Assembly (NCBI RefSeq): GCF_034347425.1 | Contig: NZ_CP133779.1 | Span: 1,240,001-1,304,000 of the forward strand | Direction of reading: 5' to 3' | Source: Undibacterium sp. CCC3.4 | Lineage (GTDB): Bacteria > Pseudomonadota > Gammaproteobacteria > Burkholderiales > Burkholderiaceae_D | Length of the DNA stretch: 64,000 bases | Part shown: piece by piece, positions 6,870 to 16,185 of the stretch | Numbering within the stretch: position 1 is the first letter of the stretch | How the letters are laid out: each line of letters starts with the position of its first letter | The notes under the pieces: generated by a model | The model's database searches: none | What the model was told of the DNA's origin: nothing | The model's input: the letters and a program-made list of their open reading frames with translations, nothing else | Translations under genes and position numbers: made by a program

Positions 6870-8054
6870 ATGACAAGTTTCAACCCGCACTACTGGGCCG
6901 ACGCGCTCGAACGCAAGTGGATCAAGCATAAGCGCTACTGGTATCTGAGTTCACTGCTGTTGGCCCTGTTACCGCTGGGCTCGGCGGCTTTGGCCGTACA
7001 CTTCCAGCAAGGGGCTTGGCTGTGGTCGGTGGTGCCGATCACGTATTTTGTCTTACCCCTGTTGGATCAGTGTTTTGGGCGTGACCACGCCAATCCATCG
7101 GAGGCAGAAGTCGCGGAATTGAAACAGGATCGCTATTTCGTACATGTCTTATACTGTGCCACGGCCTTGCACTGGGTGGCGCTGATCGGCATGGCCTACA
7201 CGGTGACGCATTGGGCTTGGTCTTGGCCGGCCCTGTTGGGGGCGGCGCTGAGCGCGGGTTTGATCAATGGCGTCGGTATCGCCATCGGGCATGAGCTCGG
7301 TCATAAGCTGATGGATCGTCAACAAGTTCTGGCCGCCAAGCTGGTGTTAGCCTGTTGCGGCTACGGCCACTTCATGGTCGAGCATAACAAGGGCCACCAC
7401 AAAGATGTGGCCACGCCGGCAGACCCGGCTTCGTCACGCATGGGGGAATCGATTTATCGTTTCGCGGCGCGCGAAATCCCCGGCACCTTGCGCCGCGGCT
7501 GGATATTGGAAGCCACACGCCTGCAACGCGGCGGCAAACGCAGTTGGTCATGGCACAATGAAATTTTGCAGCAATGGGGCTTTACGCTGGCCGTGTATGC
7601 CTTACTGACACTGTTCTGGGGTGTGTTGGTGCTGCCGTTTCTGCTGATCGCTGCGGCTTTCGGCTGGTGGCAGCTGACTTCGGCCAATTACATCGAGCAC
7701 TACGGTTTATTGCGTGCGCAAGATGCCAACGGGCGCTATCAACGTTGCGAGCCGCAGCATTCTTGGAACAGTAATTTTAAAATTTCCAATCTCTTGCTCG
7801 TGCATTTACAAAGACACTCGGACCACCACGCCCATCCGAATTTGCCCTATCAAGTTTTGCGCGACTATGACTCTGTACCGCAATTACCGCAGGGATATTT
7901 CGGGATGTTCTTAGTCGCGCTGTTTCCCGCGCTCTGGTTCGCCATCATGGACCCGCGCGTGTTGGAGTGGGCCCAAGGCGATCTGAACCGTATCAATATC
8001 GATCCGGCGCGGCGCGCTGCGTTGTTCCGGCGTTATGGCAGCGCTGCCGTGTAA
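6870..8054 (+). CDS. alkB: Alkane 1-monooxygenase (AlkB-type membrane diiron hydroxylase)
   Basis: This 394-residue integral membrane enzyme hydroxylates the terminal carbon of n-alkanes using electrons from rubredoxin. All histidine boxes are present: HELGHK (141-146), EHNKGHH (171-177), the NYIEHYGLLR signature (273-282) and LQRHSDHHAHP (313-323). Several hydrophobic segments precede and separate them. ATG 6870 is chosen over ATG 6831 because GGAGA stands six bases upstream. No rubredoxin or rubredoxin reductase gene is nearby, so the electron donors must be encoded elsewhere. It is divergent from an AraC-type regulator. Confidence 0.92.
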   Translation: MTSFNPHYWADALERKWIKHKRYWYLSSLLLALLPLGSAALAVHFQQGAWLWSVVPITYFVLPLLDQCFGRDHANPSEAEVAELKQDRYFVHVLYCATALHWVALIGMAYTVTHWAWSWPALLGAALSAGLINGVGIAIGHELGHKLMDRQQVLAAKLVLACCGYGHFMVEHNKGHHKDVATPADPASSRMGESIYRFAAREIPGTLRRGWILEATRLQRGGKRSWSWHNEILQQWGFTLAVYALLTLFWGVLVLPFLLIAAAFGWWQLTSANYIEHYGLLRAQDANGRYQRCEPQHSWNSNFKISNLLLVHLQRHSDHHAHPNLPYQVLRDYDSVPQLPQGYFGMFLVALFPALWFAIMDPRVLEWAQGDLNRINIDPARRAALFRRYGSAAV

Positions 8055-8074
8055 TCCCTGAGTCGGGGTGCGCC

Positions 8075-9409
8075 TCAACGCTGCAAGCACGGCCGTTTCG
8101 GATCAAATTTCCAATCTTTGATCAGGTATTGCATCGCTGTCGCATCATCGCGGCTGCCCAAACCATGTTGTAAATACAGTTGGTGCGCGGCTTCGAGGGC
8201 ATCGTAGTCTACTTCCACCCCTAAGCCCGGCGTTTGTGGCACCGCGATTTTTCCACCGACGATTTGCAAAGGCTGTTTGCTCAGGGCTTGGCCATCTTGC
8301 CAAATCCAGTGGGTGTCAATGGCGGTGATGTTACCGGGCGCGGCGGCGGCAACGTGAGTGAACATGGCCAAGGAAATATCGAAATGATTATTCGAATGCG
8401 AACCCCAAGTCAGGCCCCACTCGGCACACATTTGTGCCACCCGTACTGAGCCGCGCATGGTCCAAAAATGCGGATCGGCCAGCGGGATGTCGACCGAGCC
8501 CAATTGAATCGCATGGCCCATTTGACGCCAATCGGTGGCGATCATATTGGTGGCGGTTGGCAGGCCGGTGGCGCGGCGGAATTCAGCCATCACTTCGCGC
8601 CCTGAATAGCCGTTTTCGGCACCGCAGGGGTCTTCTGCATAGGCCAGAATATGGCCCTTATCTTTACACAGCCGTATCGCTTCGGCCAATGACCAGGCAC
8701 CGTTAGGGTCGAGGGTGATACGCGCTTCGGGAAAACGTTCGGCCAATGCCGTGACGGCAGCGATTTCCGCATCACCGTCGAGCACGCCACCTTTCAGTTT
8801 AAAATCTTGAAAGCCATAGCGTGCATGGGCCGCTTCGGCCAAGCGCACAATTGCTTCCGGAGTCAGCGCGACTTCATTGCGCAAGCGCAGCCAGGCATCG
8901 TCGGCATCGCGCTCACGCCGATACGGTAAGTCTGTGCGGTCGGCGTCGCCGATGTAAAACAAGTAGCCGAGCATGGCGACGCTGTCGCGTTGCTGACCTT
9001 CGCCTAACAAGGCGGCAACCGGCACGCCGAGTAATTGTCCCATTAAATCCAACAAGGCCGATTCCAAGGCCGTGACGGCATGGATGGTGACGCGCAAGTC
9101 GAAGGTTTGCAATCCGCGCCCGGCACCATCGCGGTCGGCAAAAGCTTGGCGAACTTGATTGAGCACACTCTGCCATTGCCCCAGGCTTTGACCGATTAAC
9201 AATGGCGCGGCATCTTCCAAGGTTTGGCGTATCGCTTCGCCGCCCGGTACTTCGCCAACACCGGTATGACCGGCACTGTCTTGCAATATCAAGATATTGC
9301 GCGTGAAGTAAGGCGCATGCGCACCGCTCAGATTAAGCAACATACTGTCTTGACCGGCGACGGGGACGACACGTAAGGAAGTAATGACGGGAGAGGCAGA
9401 CTTGGTCAT
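8075..9409 (-). CDS. gudD: Glucarate dehydratase
   Basis: This 444-residue enolase-superfamily enzyme dehydrates D-glucarate (and usually L-idarate) to 5-keto-4-deoxyglucarate. Landmarks are the N-terminal capping domain, the KLKGG catalytic-lysine motif near 205, the metal-binding segment ITLDPNGAW, the YAEDPCG segment, and the histidine region [10 protein letters not shown]. Length matches the family. The codon at 9424 is TTG, so ATG 9409 ([10 protein letters not shown]) is preferred. It lies 67 bases after gudP and is probably in the same operon. It converges with alkB with only 20 bases between them. Confidence 0.93.
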   Translation of the reverse strand: MTKSASPVITSLRVVPVAGQDSMLLNLSGAHAPYFTRNILILQDSAGHTGVGEVPGGEAIRQTLEDAAPLLIGQSLGQWQSVLNQVRQAFADRDGAGRGLQTFDLRVTIHAVTALESALLDLMGQLLGVPVAALLGEGQQRDSVAMLGYLFYIGDADRTDLPYRRERDADDAWLRLRNEVALTPEAIVRLAEAAHARYGFQDFKLKGGVLDGDAEIAAVTALAERFPEARITLDPNGAWSLAEAIRLCKDKGHILAYAEDPCGAENGYSGREVMAEFRRATGLPTATNMIATDWRQMGHAIQLGSVDIPLADPHFWTMRGSVRVAQMCAEWGLTWGSHSNNHFDISLAMFTHVAAAAPGNITAIDTHWIWQDGQALSKQPLQIVGGKIAVPQTPGLGVEVDYDALEAAHQLYLQHGLGSRDDATAMQYLIKDWKFDPKRPCLQR

Positions 9410-9476
9410 GGCAAACTCAATCAAAAATTTTAAAAAAACCGTGAAGGAAGAGCGGCTTACATCTGCGCCGCATTTT

Positions 9477-10808
9477 TTAGTTCAGCACGATGTGGGCGCG
9501 TTTTATTTCACCGACGACGAGCAAGTAACAAACGATCGCCGCCAGCGCATTGGCACCGACAAATACCAACGCCCAAGAGAAGGAACCGGTGGCTTGCACG
9601 ATGAAGCCGATAACGATCGGTGTTGTGATGCCGGCAGTATTGCCAAAGGTGTTGAACAAGGCACCACTTAAGCCCCCGACTTCTTTCGGCGAGGTATCGG
9701 CAACCACCGCCCAACCCAAGGCACCGACGCCTTTGCCGAAAAATGCCAGTGCCATGACGGCGATGACCAGGGTGTGCGTATCGACGTAATTACACAAGAT
9801 GATGCTGGTCGATAAGAGCATACCGCACACAATCGGGGTTTTTCGGGCGGCCGTGAGGGAATAGCCGCGTTTGATCATACGATCAGACAACCAGCCCCCC
9901 AAGATACCTCCGGCGAAACCCGCCACGGCCGGCAGGGCAGCGACGAAACCGGCTTTTAAAATGCTCATGCCGCGCGCTTGCACCAAATACACGGGAAACC
10001 AAGTCAGGAAAAAATACGTCAGCGTGGTAATGAAGTACTGCCCGAAATAAATACCCATCAACATGCGATTGCGCAGTAATTGCGGTAAATAGCGAATGCT
10101 CGATACCTGCGCCGGCACGCCGGCAGCCGCCGCTGCATCACCTTCGATGTGCGCTAATTCGGCGGCATTGATGCGCGGGTGGCGGCGCGGTTCGTAAATC
10201 ACTTTGAGCCAGAGCAGGGCCAGCAGCAAACCGCTCGCGCCCATGACATAGTAAACATCGCGCCAGCCGTATGAGTGGGCGATCCAAGCCATCAACGGGG
10301 CAAACAAGACGGTGGAAAAATACTGGGCAGAATTGAATACCGCTGATGCCAAGCCGCGTTCGGCGCTGGGAAACCAAGCAGTGACCAAGCGGCTGTTACC
10401 GGGAAACGAGGGGGCTTCAGCAATCCCGACCGCGGCGCGCAAGACAAAGAAGGTGACGATGGCCGAACCACCGAGCACAAAACCGGGAATGCCCTGCAAT
10501 AAGGTAAACAGCGACCACAACGCGATGCTGGCGGCATACACCAGGCGCGTGCCGAATTTATCGAGTAACCAACCACCGGGAATTTGTGCCGCCACATAGG
10601 CCCAGGCAAACGCGGAGAAGATGAAGCCCAGGGAAGACGCTTCGAGACCGAATTCTTTTTGCATGGCCGAACCGGTAATCGACAAGGTCGCGCGGTCGGC
10701 ATAGTTGAAGGCGGTGACGAGGAAGAGCATGGCCAGAATCAGGTATCTGACGCGACTGGCCGGCGTAGCTGGTAGCGCAGGGCTGGCTGCGGCAGTAATT
10801 GTGTTCAT
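9477..10808 (-). CDS. gudP: D-glucarate/galactarate MFS transporter (ACS family)
   Basis: This 443-residue protein has twelve hydrophobic segments and the anion:cation symporter MFS pattern, including [11 protein letters not shown] in helix 1 and the conserved [20 protein letters not shown] segment. Family members import sugar acids with protons. Its position directly upstream of gudD and opposite a LysR-type regulator supports glucarate or a related aldarate as substrate. Confidence 0.85.
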   Translation of the reverse strand: MNTITAAASPALPATPASRVRYLILAMLFLVTAFNYADRATLSITGSAMQKEFGLEASSLGFIFSAFAWAYVAAQIPGGWLLDKFGTRLVYAASIALWSLFTLLQGIPGFVLGGSAIVTFFVLRAAVGIAEAPSFPGNSRLVTAWFPSAERGLASAVFNSAQYFSTVLFAPLMAWIAHSYGWRDVYYVMGASGLLLALLWLKVIYEPRRHPRINAAELAHIEGDAAAAAGVPAQVSSIRYLPQLLRNRMLMGIYFGQYFITTLTYFFLTWFPVYLVQARGMSILKAGFVAALPAVAGFAGGILGGWLSDRMIKRGYSLTAARKTPIVCGMLLSTSIILCNYVDTHTLVIAVMALAFFGKGVGALGWAVVADTSPKEVGGLSGALFNTFGNTAGITTPIVIGFIVQATGSFSWALVFVGANALAAIVCYLLVVGEIKRAHIVLN

Positions 10809-11015
10809 ACTTGTCTCGATATTGTTTTACGCTGTTGTGCGTAATTTTTTTATATTTGTGAACATCACACAGATCGGTTCCGGCCACACCCACACAGGCA
10901 TGCGCAGTCGGTAATGCCGACCGGCCGTACGTATTCCGTTGCAAGGCAATTGTTGCATTCTCAGCGATTCAAGTACAGAATAACAAACAACTTAATTAAT
11001 ACAATTTTTGAATCG
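10809..11015. promoter_or_regulatory. Divergent promoter region between gudP and LysR-type gene
   Basis: A 207-base region lies between the oppositely transcribed gudP and regulator genes. It is AT-rich next to each gene. LysR-type regulators usually bind such a divergent intergenic space, but I could not define a convincing T-N11-A operator by eye. Confidence 0.5.
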
Positions 11016-11903
11016 ATGTTCGAACTCAGTCAATTACGCTGCTTTGTTTCTGCCGCCGAAGAATTACACTTCGGTCGCGCCGCTGTGCGTTTGAACATGA
11101 CGCAACCGCCCTTAAGTCGGCAAATTCGTTTGCTTGAGCATCAGGTCGGCACCTTGCTATTAGAAAGAAACAGCCGTTCAGTGCGTTTGACGGCGGCCGG
11201 CCGCAGTTTTCTGCCCGATGCCCAGCGAATTTTACGCTTAGCCAATGAGGCCGTAGCGACGGCCAGACGCATCGCTAAAGGCGACTCCGGTACGCTGGCT
11301 ATCGGTTTTACCGCTTCAGTTGGCTATGGTTTCTTGCCTGCCTTGGTCAAGCAATTGCGCGACATGGCGCCGACCGTGCATTTGACGCTCAAAGAAATGG
11401 TCAGCAGTGCCCAGCTCGAAGCGCTCGATGCCCGCCAAATCGATTTGGGTTTGTTACGCCCACCAGTTGATCAAGGCGAGCTGGAAACGCTGCCGTGTTC
11501 GGCCGAAACCTTGGTGCTGGCGATTCCGGAGCAGATGCAAGATGACTGGCCCTTACAACCGACCATCGCCGACTTCGACCGCAAACCCTTGCTGATGTAC
11601 TCGCCCTATGAAGCGAAATATTTTCATCTGCTGTTGCAAGGCTTGTTTGAAAAATCGGCGGTACTGCCGGACGTGGTTGAATATGTGAGCCAGATCCACA
11701 CCATGCTCGCTTTGGTACGTGCCGGCTTAGGCGTGGCAGCCATTCCAGCCGCTGCGGCAACGCTGCGTTTTGAAGGTGTAGTATTCCGTGAAATTCTTAC
11801 CGTGCCGGCGCGTCCGGTGATACAGCTGTATGCTTTTCGTAACGACAATGACAACCCCATTCTGGCCAATTTTATCGCGCGGCTGCATAGCGCTACCGTC
11901 TGA
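11016..11903 (+). CDS. LysR-family transcriptional regulator of the glucarate genes
   Basis: The 295-residue protein starts MFELSQLRCFVSAAEELHFG at ATG 11016. An upstream ATG at 10914 would add 34 residues before the helix-turn-helix, which is atypical. Residues 1-60 are the winged helix-turn-helix with RAAVRLNMTQPPLSRQI, and residues 90-290 form the two-lobed effector domain. The opening resembles the CatR/BenM-like group that senses small acids. Gene order implies control of gudP-gudD with an aldarate effector. Confidence 0.88.
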   Translation: MFELSQLRCFVSAAEELHFGRAAVRLNMTQPPLSRQIRLLEHQVGTLLLERNSRSVRLTAAGRSFLPDAQRILRLANEAVATARRIAKGDSGTLAIGFTASVGYGFLPALVKQLRDMAPTVHLTLKEMVSSAQLEALDARQIDLGLLRPPVDQGELETLPCSAETLVLAIPEQMQDDWPLQPTIADFDRKPLLMYSPYEAKYFHLLLQGLFEKSAVLPDVVEYVSQIHTMLALVRAGLGVAAIPAAAATLRFEGVVFREILTVPARPVIQLYAFRNDNDNPILANFIARLHSATV

Positions 11904-11915
11904 GCAAGCATAACG

Positions 11916-12761
11916 ATGCCTATGATCTCCACACCCACCAAGCTTCCGCCCCATGCCGTGTCACGCTTGCGCAGTGCGCGCCTGTTGCGCAGTACCCGAC
12001 CATTTCTGGCGCGTGGTGGCCCGCATGGTGAGCGCTGCAGCGGCTGCCGCTTGATACTGAGCCATTGTCTGTGCGCGCTGCGGCCTATCGTCGCAACGCG
12101 CGCCGGCGTGTGCCTGCTGATGGCGGAACATGAAACACTCAAACCCAGCAATACCGGCTGGCTGATCGCCGACGTCGTACCCGATACCATGGCCTTCGGT
12201 TGGGCGCGCACCGAGGTCGACCCCGCCTTGCTGGCCGTATTGGCCGATCCGCAGTGGCAACCGTATGTGGTGTTTCCCGGTGAATTTGTCGCCCCGGAAC
12301 GCGTGGTCAGCACTTTGCTGCCGCCGTCGCCTGAGGCGACGGCTAAGGCTGTGGCTAAGCGGCCCTTGTTCATTCTGCTCGATGCCACTTGGCCGGAGGC
12401 GCGGAAAATTTTTAAAAAAAGTCCTTACCTGCTGCCCTTCCCAGTGCTCAGCCTGACCCCGGAACAGTTGTCGCGCTATCGCCTGCGCCGCTCACGTTGT
12501 GATGAGCATTTGTGTACCTCAGAGGTGGCGGCACTGTGTTTGCATCTGGCCGGCGACAGCCATGCTGCGCACACGCTGGCGGCCTATCTGGAGGTATTTT
12601 GCGAGCACTATCTGCGCGCCAAACAACAGCAGCCAGTTAATTGGGACGATGCCTTGCACGCGCAGTTGCATGCCTTGGCGCGCGGCTCACAGCTTGTGAC
12701 CAAAGACTTGGCGCAGATAAGCGAGGAAGGTTTGGTCGGTGCACAGTGTCTTGCCGGGTGA
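11916..12761 (+). CDS. DTW-domain protein, probable tRNA-uridine aminocarboxypropyltransferase
   Basis: This 281-residue protein has an N-terminal cysteine cluster ([14 protein letters not shown]) followed by the DTW-domain core with [19 protein letters not shown] and the later [20 protein letters not shown] signature. E. coli TapT of this family adds the acp group to uridine 47 of tRNA. The usual D-x-TW motif is present as DATW. It follows the LysR gene by 12 bases on the same strand, but a functional link is unlikely. Its last 75 bases overlap the end of pncB on the other strand. Confidence 0.82.
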   Translation: MPMISTPTKLPPHAVSRLRSARLLRSTRPFLARGGPHGERCSGCRLILSHCLCALRPIVATRAGVCLLMAEHETLKPSNTGWLIADVVPDTMAFGWARTEVDPALLAVLADPQWQPYVVFPGEFVAPERVVSTLLPPSPEATAKAVAKRPLFILLDATWPEARKIFKKSPYLLPFPVLSLTPEQLSRYRLRRSRCDEHLCTSEVAALCLHLAGDSHAAHTLAAYLEVFCEHYLRAKQQQPVNWDDALHAQLHALARGSQLVTKDLAQISEEGLVGAQCLAG

Positions 12762-13874
12762 ATCGGATAGTTTGGCGACCGGCTGGCCATTGCATACCGT
12801 CAGTTTCATGACGATATTGAGCGCTTCGAGGCCGGTGTCATTGCTCAGATTGGTGCCGATGCCGAATCCGGTCATGCTGCGGTCGGCAAAATGCCGATAC
12901 AGTGCGAAGGCGCGCGGTAAATCGAGGCCGTCGGAAAATACCAGGCGCTTGGTATGGGCATCAATGCGTAATTGCGCATAATGGGCCAAAGCCTTTTCTC
13001 CCCAAATCACCGGATCACCCGAATCATGGCGCAGACCATCGAAGAGTTTCGCGAAATACAAATCGAAATCGGCTAAAAAAGCATCCATGCCAACCACATC
13101 GGTCAGCGCGGTGCCAAGATCACCGCGGTATTCGTGCACCCAGCCTTCGAGTGCGGCGGTTTGAAAGTCGCGCAAACGTACACCGAAGGATTGATACGAT
13201 TGCAGGTATTCGTGCGCCATCGTACCGATGGGAACGAGTTGGTATTTTTTTGCCAGCCAAACGTTCGAGGTGCCCTTGAAGAATTGCGGCAAGTTTTTAG
13301 CCAGACTGGCCACCACTTCCTCCTGCCAGGCAGCGGAAAAACTGCGGCGCAGGCCGAAATCAAAAAATTCGAACGGGTGCAGGCGTGGCGGTTCTTGCGC
13401 GAAGACGCGTACTGCCGTGATTTTATCGGCCAGACGGCGGCGTGCCTCTACCAGCGTGGCAGCTGTCTGCAAACGACGGAAATACAATTCGTTAACTATA
13501 CGCAAGACATAAATTTCAAAGCCCATCACATGGACCTGCGGCCCGGTCGCGACGATTTCGAGTTCGTCACCGTGGCTGCTGACGCGAATGAATTTTCTTT
13601 GAAAGTGGAACAGTGCCAAAAAGTCGGTGAAATCACTTTTAATATAGCGCAGCGAACGTAAATAATCGAGTTCAGCTTCAGTCAGTTGCAGTGTGCACAG
13701 ATGATCGAGTTCGCGTTCTACCTCGGCCTGTAAATCGGCCAATGGATAGGCTGGCGTATTGCGGCAAACGAAGCGGTATTCGGTCTGGCTGTCAGGATGA
13801 CTATGCAGCAAAGCCTGCCACATGGTGAATTTGTATAAGTCAGTTTCTAACAGGCTGGTGATGACTGGTTTCAT
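12687..13874 (-). CDS. pncB: Nicotinate phosphoribosyltransferase
   Basis: This 395-residue enzyme converts nicotinate and PRPP to nicotinate mononucleotide in NAD salvage. Recognisable segments are the opening [32 protein letters not shown], the substrate-site IGTMAHE (the histidine phosphorylated in relatives), LRHDSGDP and [13 protein letters not shown] 13874 is preferred because AGGAAAC stands eight bases upstream. A longer frame to 13913 adds 13 residues with no support. The C-terminus overlaps the convergent DTW gene. Confidence 0.93.
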   Translation of the reverse strand: MKPVITSLLETDLYKFTMWQALLHSHPDSQTEYRFVCRNTPAYPLADLQAEVERELDHLCTLQLTEAELDYLRSLRYIKSDFTDFLALFHFQRKFIRVSSHGDELEIVATGPQVHVMGFEIYVLRIVNELYFRRLQTAATLVEARRRLADKITAVRVFAQEPPRLHPFEFFDFGLRRSFSAAWQEEVVASLAKNLPQFFKGTSNVWLAKKYQLVPIGTMAHEYLQSYQSFGVRLRDFQTAALEGWVHEYRGDLGTALTDVVGMDAFLADFDLYFAKLFDGLRHDSGDPVIWGEKALAHYAQLRIDAHTKRLVFSDGLDLPRAFALYRHFADRSMTGFGIGTNLSNDTGLEALNIVMKLTVCNGQPVAKLSDSPGKTLCTDQTFLAYLRQVFGHKL

Positions 13875-14181
13875 GACAGCCGTTTCCTTGGTTATATGAG
13901 GACTTCTTGACACCGCGCTTCCCTAGCCCATTCGGTGGCAGCAGTACACAGTCGGGCCAACGCTATGTGTTTGACGTGCGGGTCGCCCCCTTGAAAGCCG
14001 CTTCAGGTGTGACGGCGCGATGCCGTCATCATATTGTGAATTTAATCAATTCAGACAGAATAATGCCATACGCATAAGGCTGTTGTCAGCACCAATACAC
14101 TGAGCAGTTGTCAGTAGCGTGCTCGCTCAGCGTAAAATAGCTGACATTACCCGCCTGCATCTGATCGTTGCGCCCACCGCC
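13875..14181. other. Intergenic region between pncB and a divergent exported-protein gene
   Basis: The 307 bases should contain the promoters of both flanking genes. An AT-rich stretch lies at about 14030-14070. No gene, riboswitch fold or clear operator was recognised. Confidence 0.4.
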
Positions 14182-14787
14182 ATGCTTGTCAAGACCATAC
14201 AAAGATACATTTTTTTCTGTCTCGCTGCGCTGGGCGGCACCATCCTGCCCGCTGCCGCCGCTGACAGCTATGCCGTCGCGCTGAGCCGTGCCGAACGTGC
14301 CAACTTGGAACAAAGTGTGTGCGGCAGTCAATTCGGTGTGGCAGCGGCCGAGATCACGGCGTACGCCTTGTTACCACACGCGGAAGTAGCGAATTTTGCT
14401 GACGTCAGTTGCCGCCCGCATACGCAATGGCAGGGTCAGCCGCTGTACTGGGTGGCGCAATGCGGGCGCGATCAAGGCCGCTGGAGTTGTGCGCCGCCCG
14501 AGCTGGAAATGCAGCTGCATTCCAGTACAGGCTTGCTGCGGGTACGCCCCGGTACCCTGACACCGTCGCGGGCCGCACAAGCGATCAGCCGTTTGAGCAG
14601 CTATGGCTATTTTGAAGGTAAGTCGATTAGTGCAGCGCTGGAATCGACTTGCAATATGGGAATGGGAAAAACTGCTGATCTGATCGAAATTTCCTGCCGA
14701 CATTGGGCTATCCATATTTCTTACTGGTGTCCGCAAAGCAGTCGGACCAATGCCTGTCCACGCATTATTTATATGGAGAAATTACAA
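14182..14787 (+). CDS. Hypothetical exported protein
   Basis: From ATG 14182 the product is about 202 residues, with a signal peptide (basic start, hydrophobic run, cleavage probably after LPAAAA). The mature part contains about nine cysteines, suggesting disulfide bonds in the periplasm, and no membrane segment. A longer frame from 14119 would place 21 residues ahead of the signal peptide. I do not recognise the family. A strong hairpin terminator follows at once, so the gene is probably single. Confidence 0.65.
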
Positions 14788-14823
14788 TAAAAAATCGCCG
14801 GTATGTAACCGGCGATTTTTTTT
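14788..14823. terminator. Bidirectional terminator
   Basis: AAATCGCCGGT and ACCGGCGATTT pair around a five-base loop, flanked by A- and T-tracts. It separates two convergent genes. Confidence 0.85.
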
Positions 14824-14846
14824 ATACATTGTGCAGCACGTAGAAT

Positions 14847-15119
14847 TTATTTTGCTGCTGCGGCGGCGGCGGCATCCACTTTACTTGCCGCATCGGCTTT
14901 GACGCCCATATGGTGTTTGATCTTGCTTTTCTCACCCGGGGTGACGACTTTAGCAGTGCTGGCAGTGGCTGCCGCATTGCTGGCCGCGGTATGAGTGGCT
15001 GAGGCTGTGGCGGCAGCACTGACGGCAACGGCAGGTGGTGCAATTTTTACCGGCGTTTGAGCGAAGGCGCTGCCGATTGCGCAGGAAGTAACGAGGAAAG
15101 CGGCAATGATTGTTTTCAT
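14847..15119 (-). CDS. Small Ala-rich exported protein, paralog 1
   Basis: This 90-residue product has a signal peptide MKTIIAAFLVTSCAIGSAFA-Q nearly identical to those of the two neighbouring paralogs. The mature part is Ala/Thr/Val-rich and of low complexity, with a basic patch around KSKIKHHMG and an Ala-only tail. It probably resides in the periplasm and is intrinsically disordered. No known domain was recognised. It is the most diverged of the three copies and lacks their KKTHHKKAKKAAE block. Confidence 0.7.
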   Translation of the reverse strand: MKTIIAAFLVTSCAIGSAFAQTPVKIAPPAVAVSAAATASATHTAASNAAATASTAKVVTPGEKSKIKHHMGVKADAASKVDAAAAAAAK

Positions 15120-15230
15120 GATAGATCCTGTTCTGGTGAGTTAATCTGCTGCAGTACATTATGTGCTGCATGAGGAAATAACGCGGGCCGGGGCGATGGC
15201 GTTGACGGGTTTTTTATTTATTTTTTTTAC
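15120..15230 (-). promoter_or_regulatory. Conserved leader of paralog 1 with hairpin
   Basis: The region upstream of the start repeats almost unchanged before all three paralogs. It includes an AGGAT ribosome site, a hairpin with arms at 15150-15158 and 15162-15170 (TGCAGTACA/TGTGCTGCA), an ATAACGC block and a long AT tract further upstream that may help promoter strength. Confidence 0.55.
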
Positions 15231-15243
15231 GTTTCTATTTCAG

Positions 15244-15283
15244 AAAAAAAAACAGCGCTGAAAAATTCAGCGCTGTTTTTTTT
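15244..15283. terminator. Terminator between paralogs 1 and 2
   Basis: AACAGCGCTGAA pairs with TTCAGCGCTGTT across a three-base loop, with an A-tract before and a T-tract after. It lies downstream of paralog 2 on the minus strand. Confidence 0.85.
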
Positions 15284-15302
15284 AAAACTTTTTCGTGAGA
15301 AA

Positions 15303-15563
15303 TTATTTGCTCATTGCCGGTACTGCTGCCGGTGTTGCTGAATTTGCAGGCGCAGTAGTTTCTGCTGCTTTTTTGGCTTTTTTGTGATGCGTTTTTTTCG
15401 CTGCCGGCGCTGGTGTTTCTGCACCTGCTGCTGGTGTCGCGGCGCTGCTGACTACGGCAGGTTTAGCTGCAGTTTTTTCAGCGGCAGAAGCAGCTGGTGC
15501 TTGAGCGAAAGCGCTACCAATTGCGCAGGAAGTGACGAGCAAAGCGGCGATGATTTTTTTCAT
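15303..15563 (-). CDS. Small Ala/Lys-rich exported protein, paralog 2
   Basis: The 86-residue product starts MKKIIAALLVTSCAIGSAFA-Q, a Sec signal peptide shared with its neighbours. The mature chain is Ala/Pro/Thr-rich and carries a strongly basic block KKTHHKKAKKAAE near residues 61-73. It is predicted to be soluble, disordered and periplasmic. Composition recalls acid-shock or histone-H1-like tails, but that is not evidence of function. A longer frame begins at 15635 but would include the conserved leader. Confidence 0.72.
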   Translation of the reverse strand: MKKIIAALLVTSCAIGSAFAQAPAASAAEKTAAKPAVVSSAATPAAGAETPAPAAKKTHHKKAKKAAETTAPANSATPAAVPAMSK

Positions 15564-15675
15564 GATAAGTCCTGTTCTGGTGGGTTGGTCTGCTGCAGTA
15601 CATTGTGTGCTGCATGAGGAGATAACGCGCGCCAAGACGATGAGGTTGACGAGTTTTTTAATTTATTTTTTATTT
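15564..15675 (-). promoter_or_regulatory. Conserved leader of paralog 2 with hairpin
   Basis: The leader is near-identical to that of paralog 3 and similar to that of paralog 1. The hairpin arms are at 15594-15602 and 15606-15614. The AT tract upstream is also conserved. Confidence 0.55.
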
Positions 15676-15697
15676 TTTGTTCGTTTTTTTCGAACAT

Positions 15698-15736
15698 AAA
15701 AAAACAGCGCTGAATAAATTCAGCGCTGTTTTTTTA
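15698..15736. terminator. Terminator between paralogs 2 and 3
   Basis: ACAGCGCTGAA and TTCAGCGCTGT form the stem, with A- and T-tracts either side. It is the same stem sequence as the terminator at 15244-15283, so the terminator was duplicated with the gene. Confidence 0.85.
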
Positions 15737-15753
15737 AACTTTTTTTTAAGAAA

Positions 15754-15993
15754 TTATTTGCCTGCTGCAGGTACTGCTGCCGGCGTTGCTGGCGTTGTTT
15801 CTGCTGCTTTTTTCGCTTTCTTGTGATGCGTTTTTTTCGCTGTCGGCGCTGGTGTTTCCACACTCGCTGCCGGTGTCGCTGCAGCGCTGACTACCGCTGG
15901 CTTGGCAACGACTTTTTCAGCGGCTGGTGCTTGAGCAAAAGCGCTTCCAATTGCGCAGGAAGTGACGAGCAAAGCGACGATGATTTTATTCAT
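15754..15993 (-). CDS. Small Ala/Lys-rich exported protein, paralog 3
   Basis: The 79-residue product starts MNKIIVALLVTSCAIGSAFA-Q and shares the mature-region block KKTHHKKAKKAAETT with paralog 2. It differs mainly by loss of a few Ala-rich residues. With its leader and terminator it forms a complete duplicated transcription unit. Function unknown. Confidence 0.72.
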   Translation of the reverse strand: MNKIIVALLVTSCAIGSAFAQAPAAEKVVAKPAVVSAAATPAASVETPAPTAKKTHHKKAKKAAETTPATPAAVPAAGK

Positions 15994-16103
15994 GATAAAT
16001 CCTGTTCTGGTGGGTTGGTCTGCTGCAGTACATTGTGTGCTGCATGAGGAGATAACGCCGGCCAGAACGGTGAGGTTGACGAGTTTTTTATTTATTTTTT
16101 TAA
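15994..16103 (-). promoter_or_regulatory. Conserved leader of paralog 3 with hairpin
   Basis: The hairpin arms are at 16024-16032 and 16036-16044. Sequence from the start codon to the distal AT tract is nearly the same as in paralog 2. Confidence 0.55.
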
Positions 16104-16128
16104 TCGGCAGCCTGGGGGGGCAATGACG

Positions 16129-16159
16129 AAAAAAAAGCGTGCTGGTATCGCACGCTTTG
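16129..16159 (-). terminator. Terminator of amtB
   Basis: On the minus strand AAAGCGTGC pairs with GCACGCTTT across a seven-base loop and is followed by a run of Ts. It lies 27 bases after the amtB stop. Confidence 0.8.
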
Positions 16160-16185
16160 TGTACCGCATAGTTACTGGACTACGG

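Noticed and set aside
15384..16047. Cys-rich plus-strand frames opposite the small exported proteins
   Set aside because: They are the antisense of Ala/Lys repeats, which yields Cys/Phe/Arg-rich nonsense. The signal peptides are on the minus strand.
14847..16103. Possible CRISPR-like array from regularly repeated leader segments
   Set aside because: There are only three copies about 430 bases apart, each tied to a gene start, with no short spacers and no cas genes.
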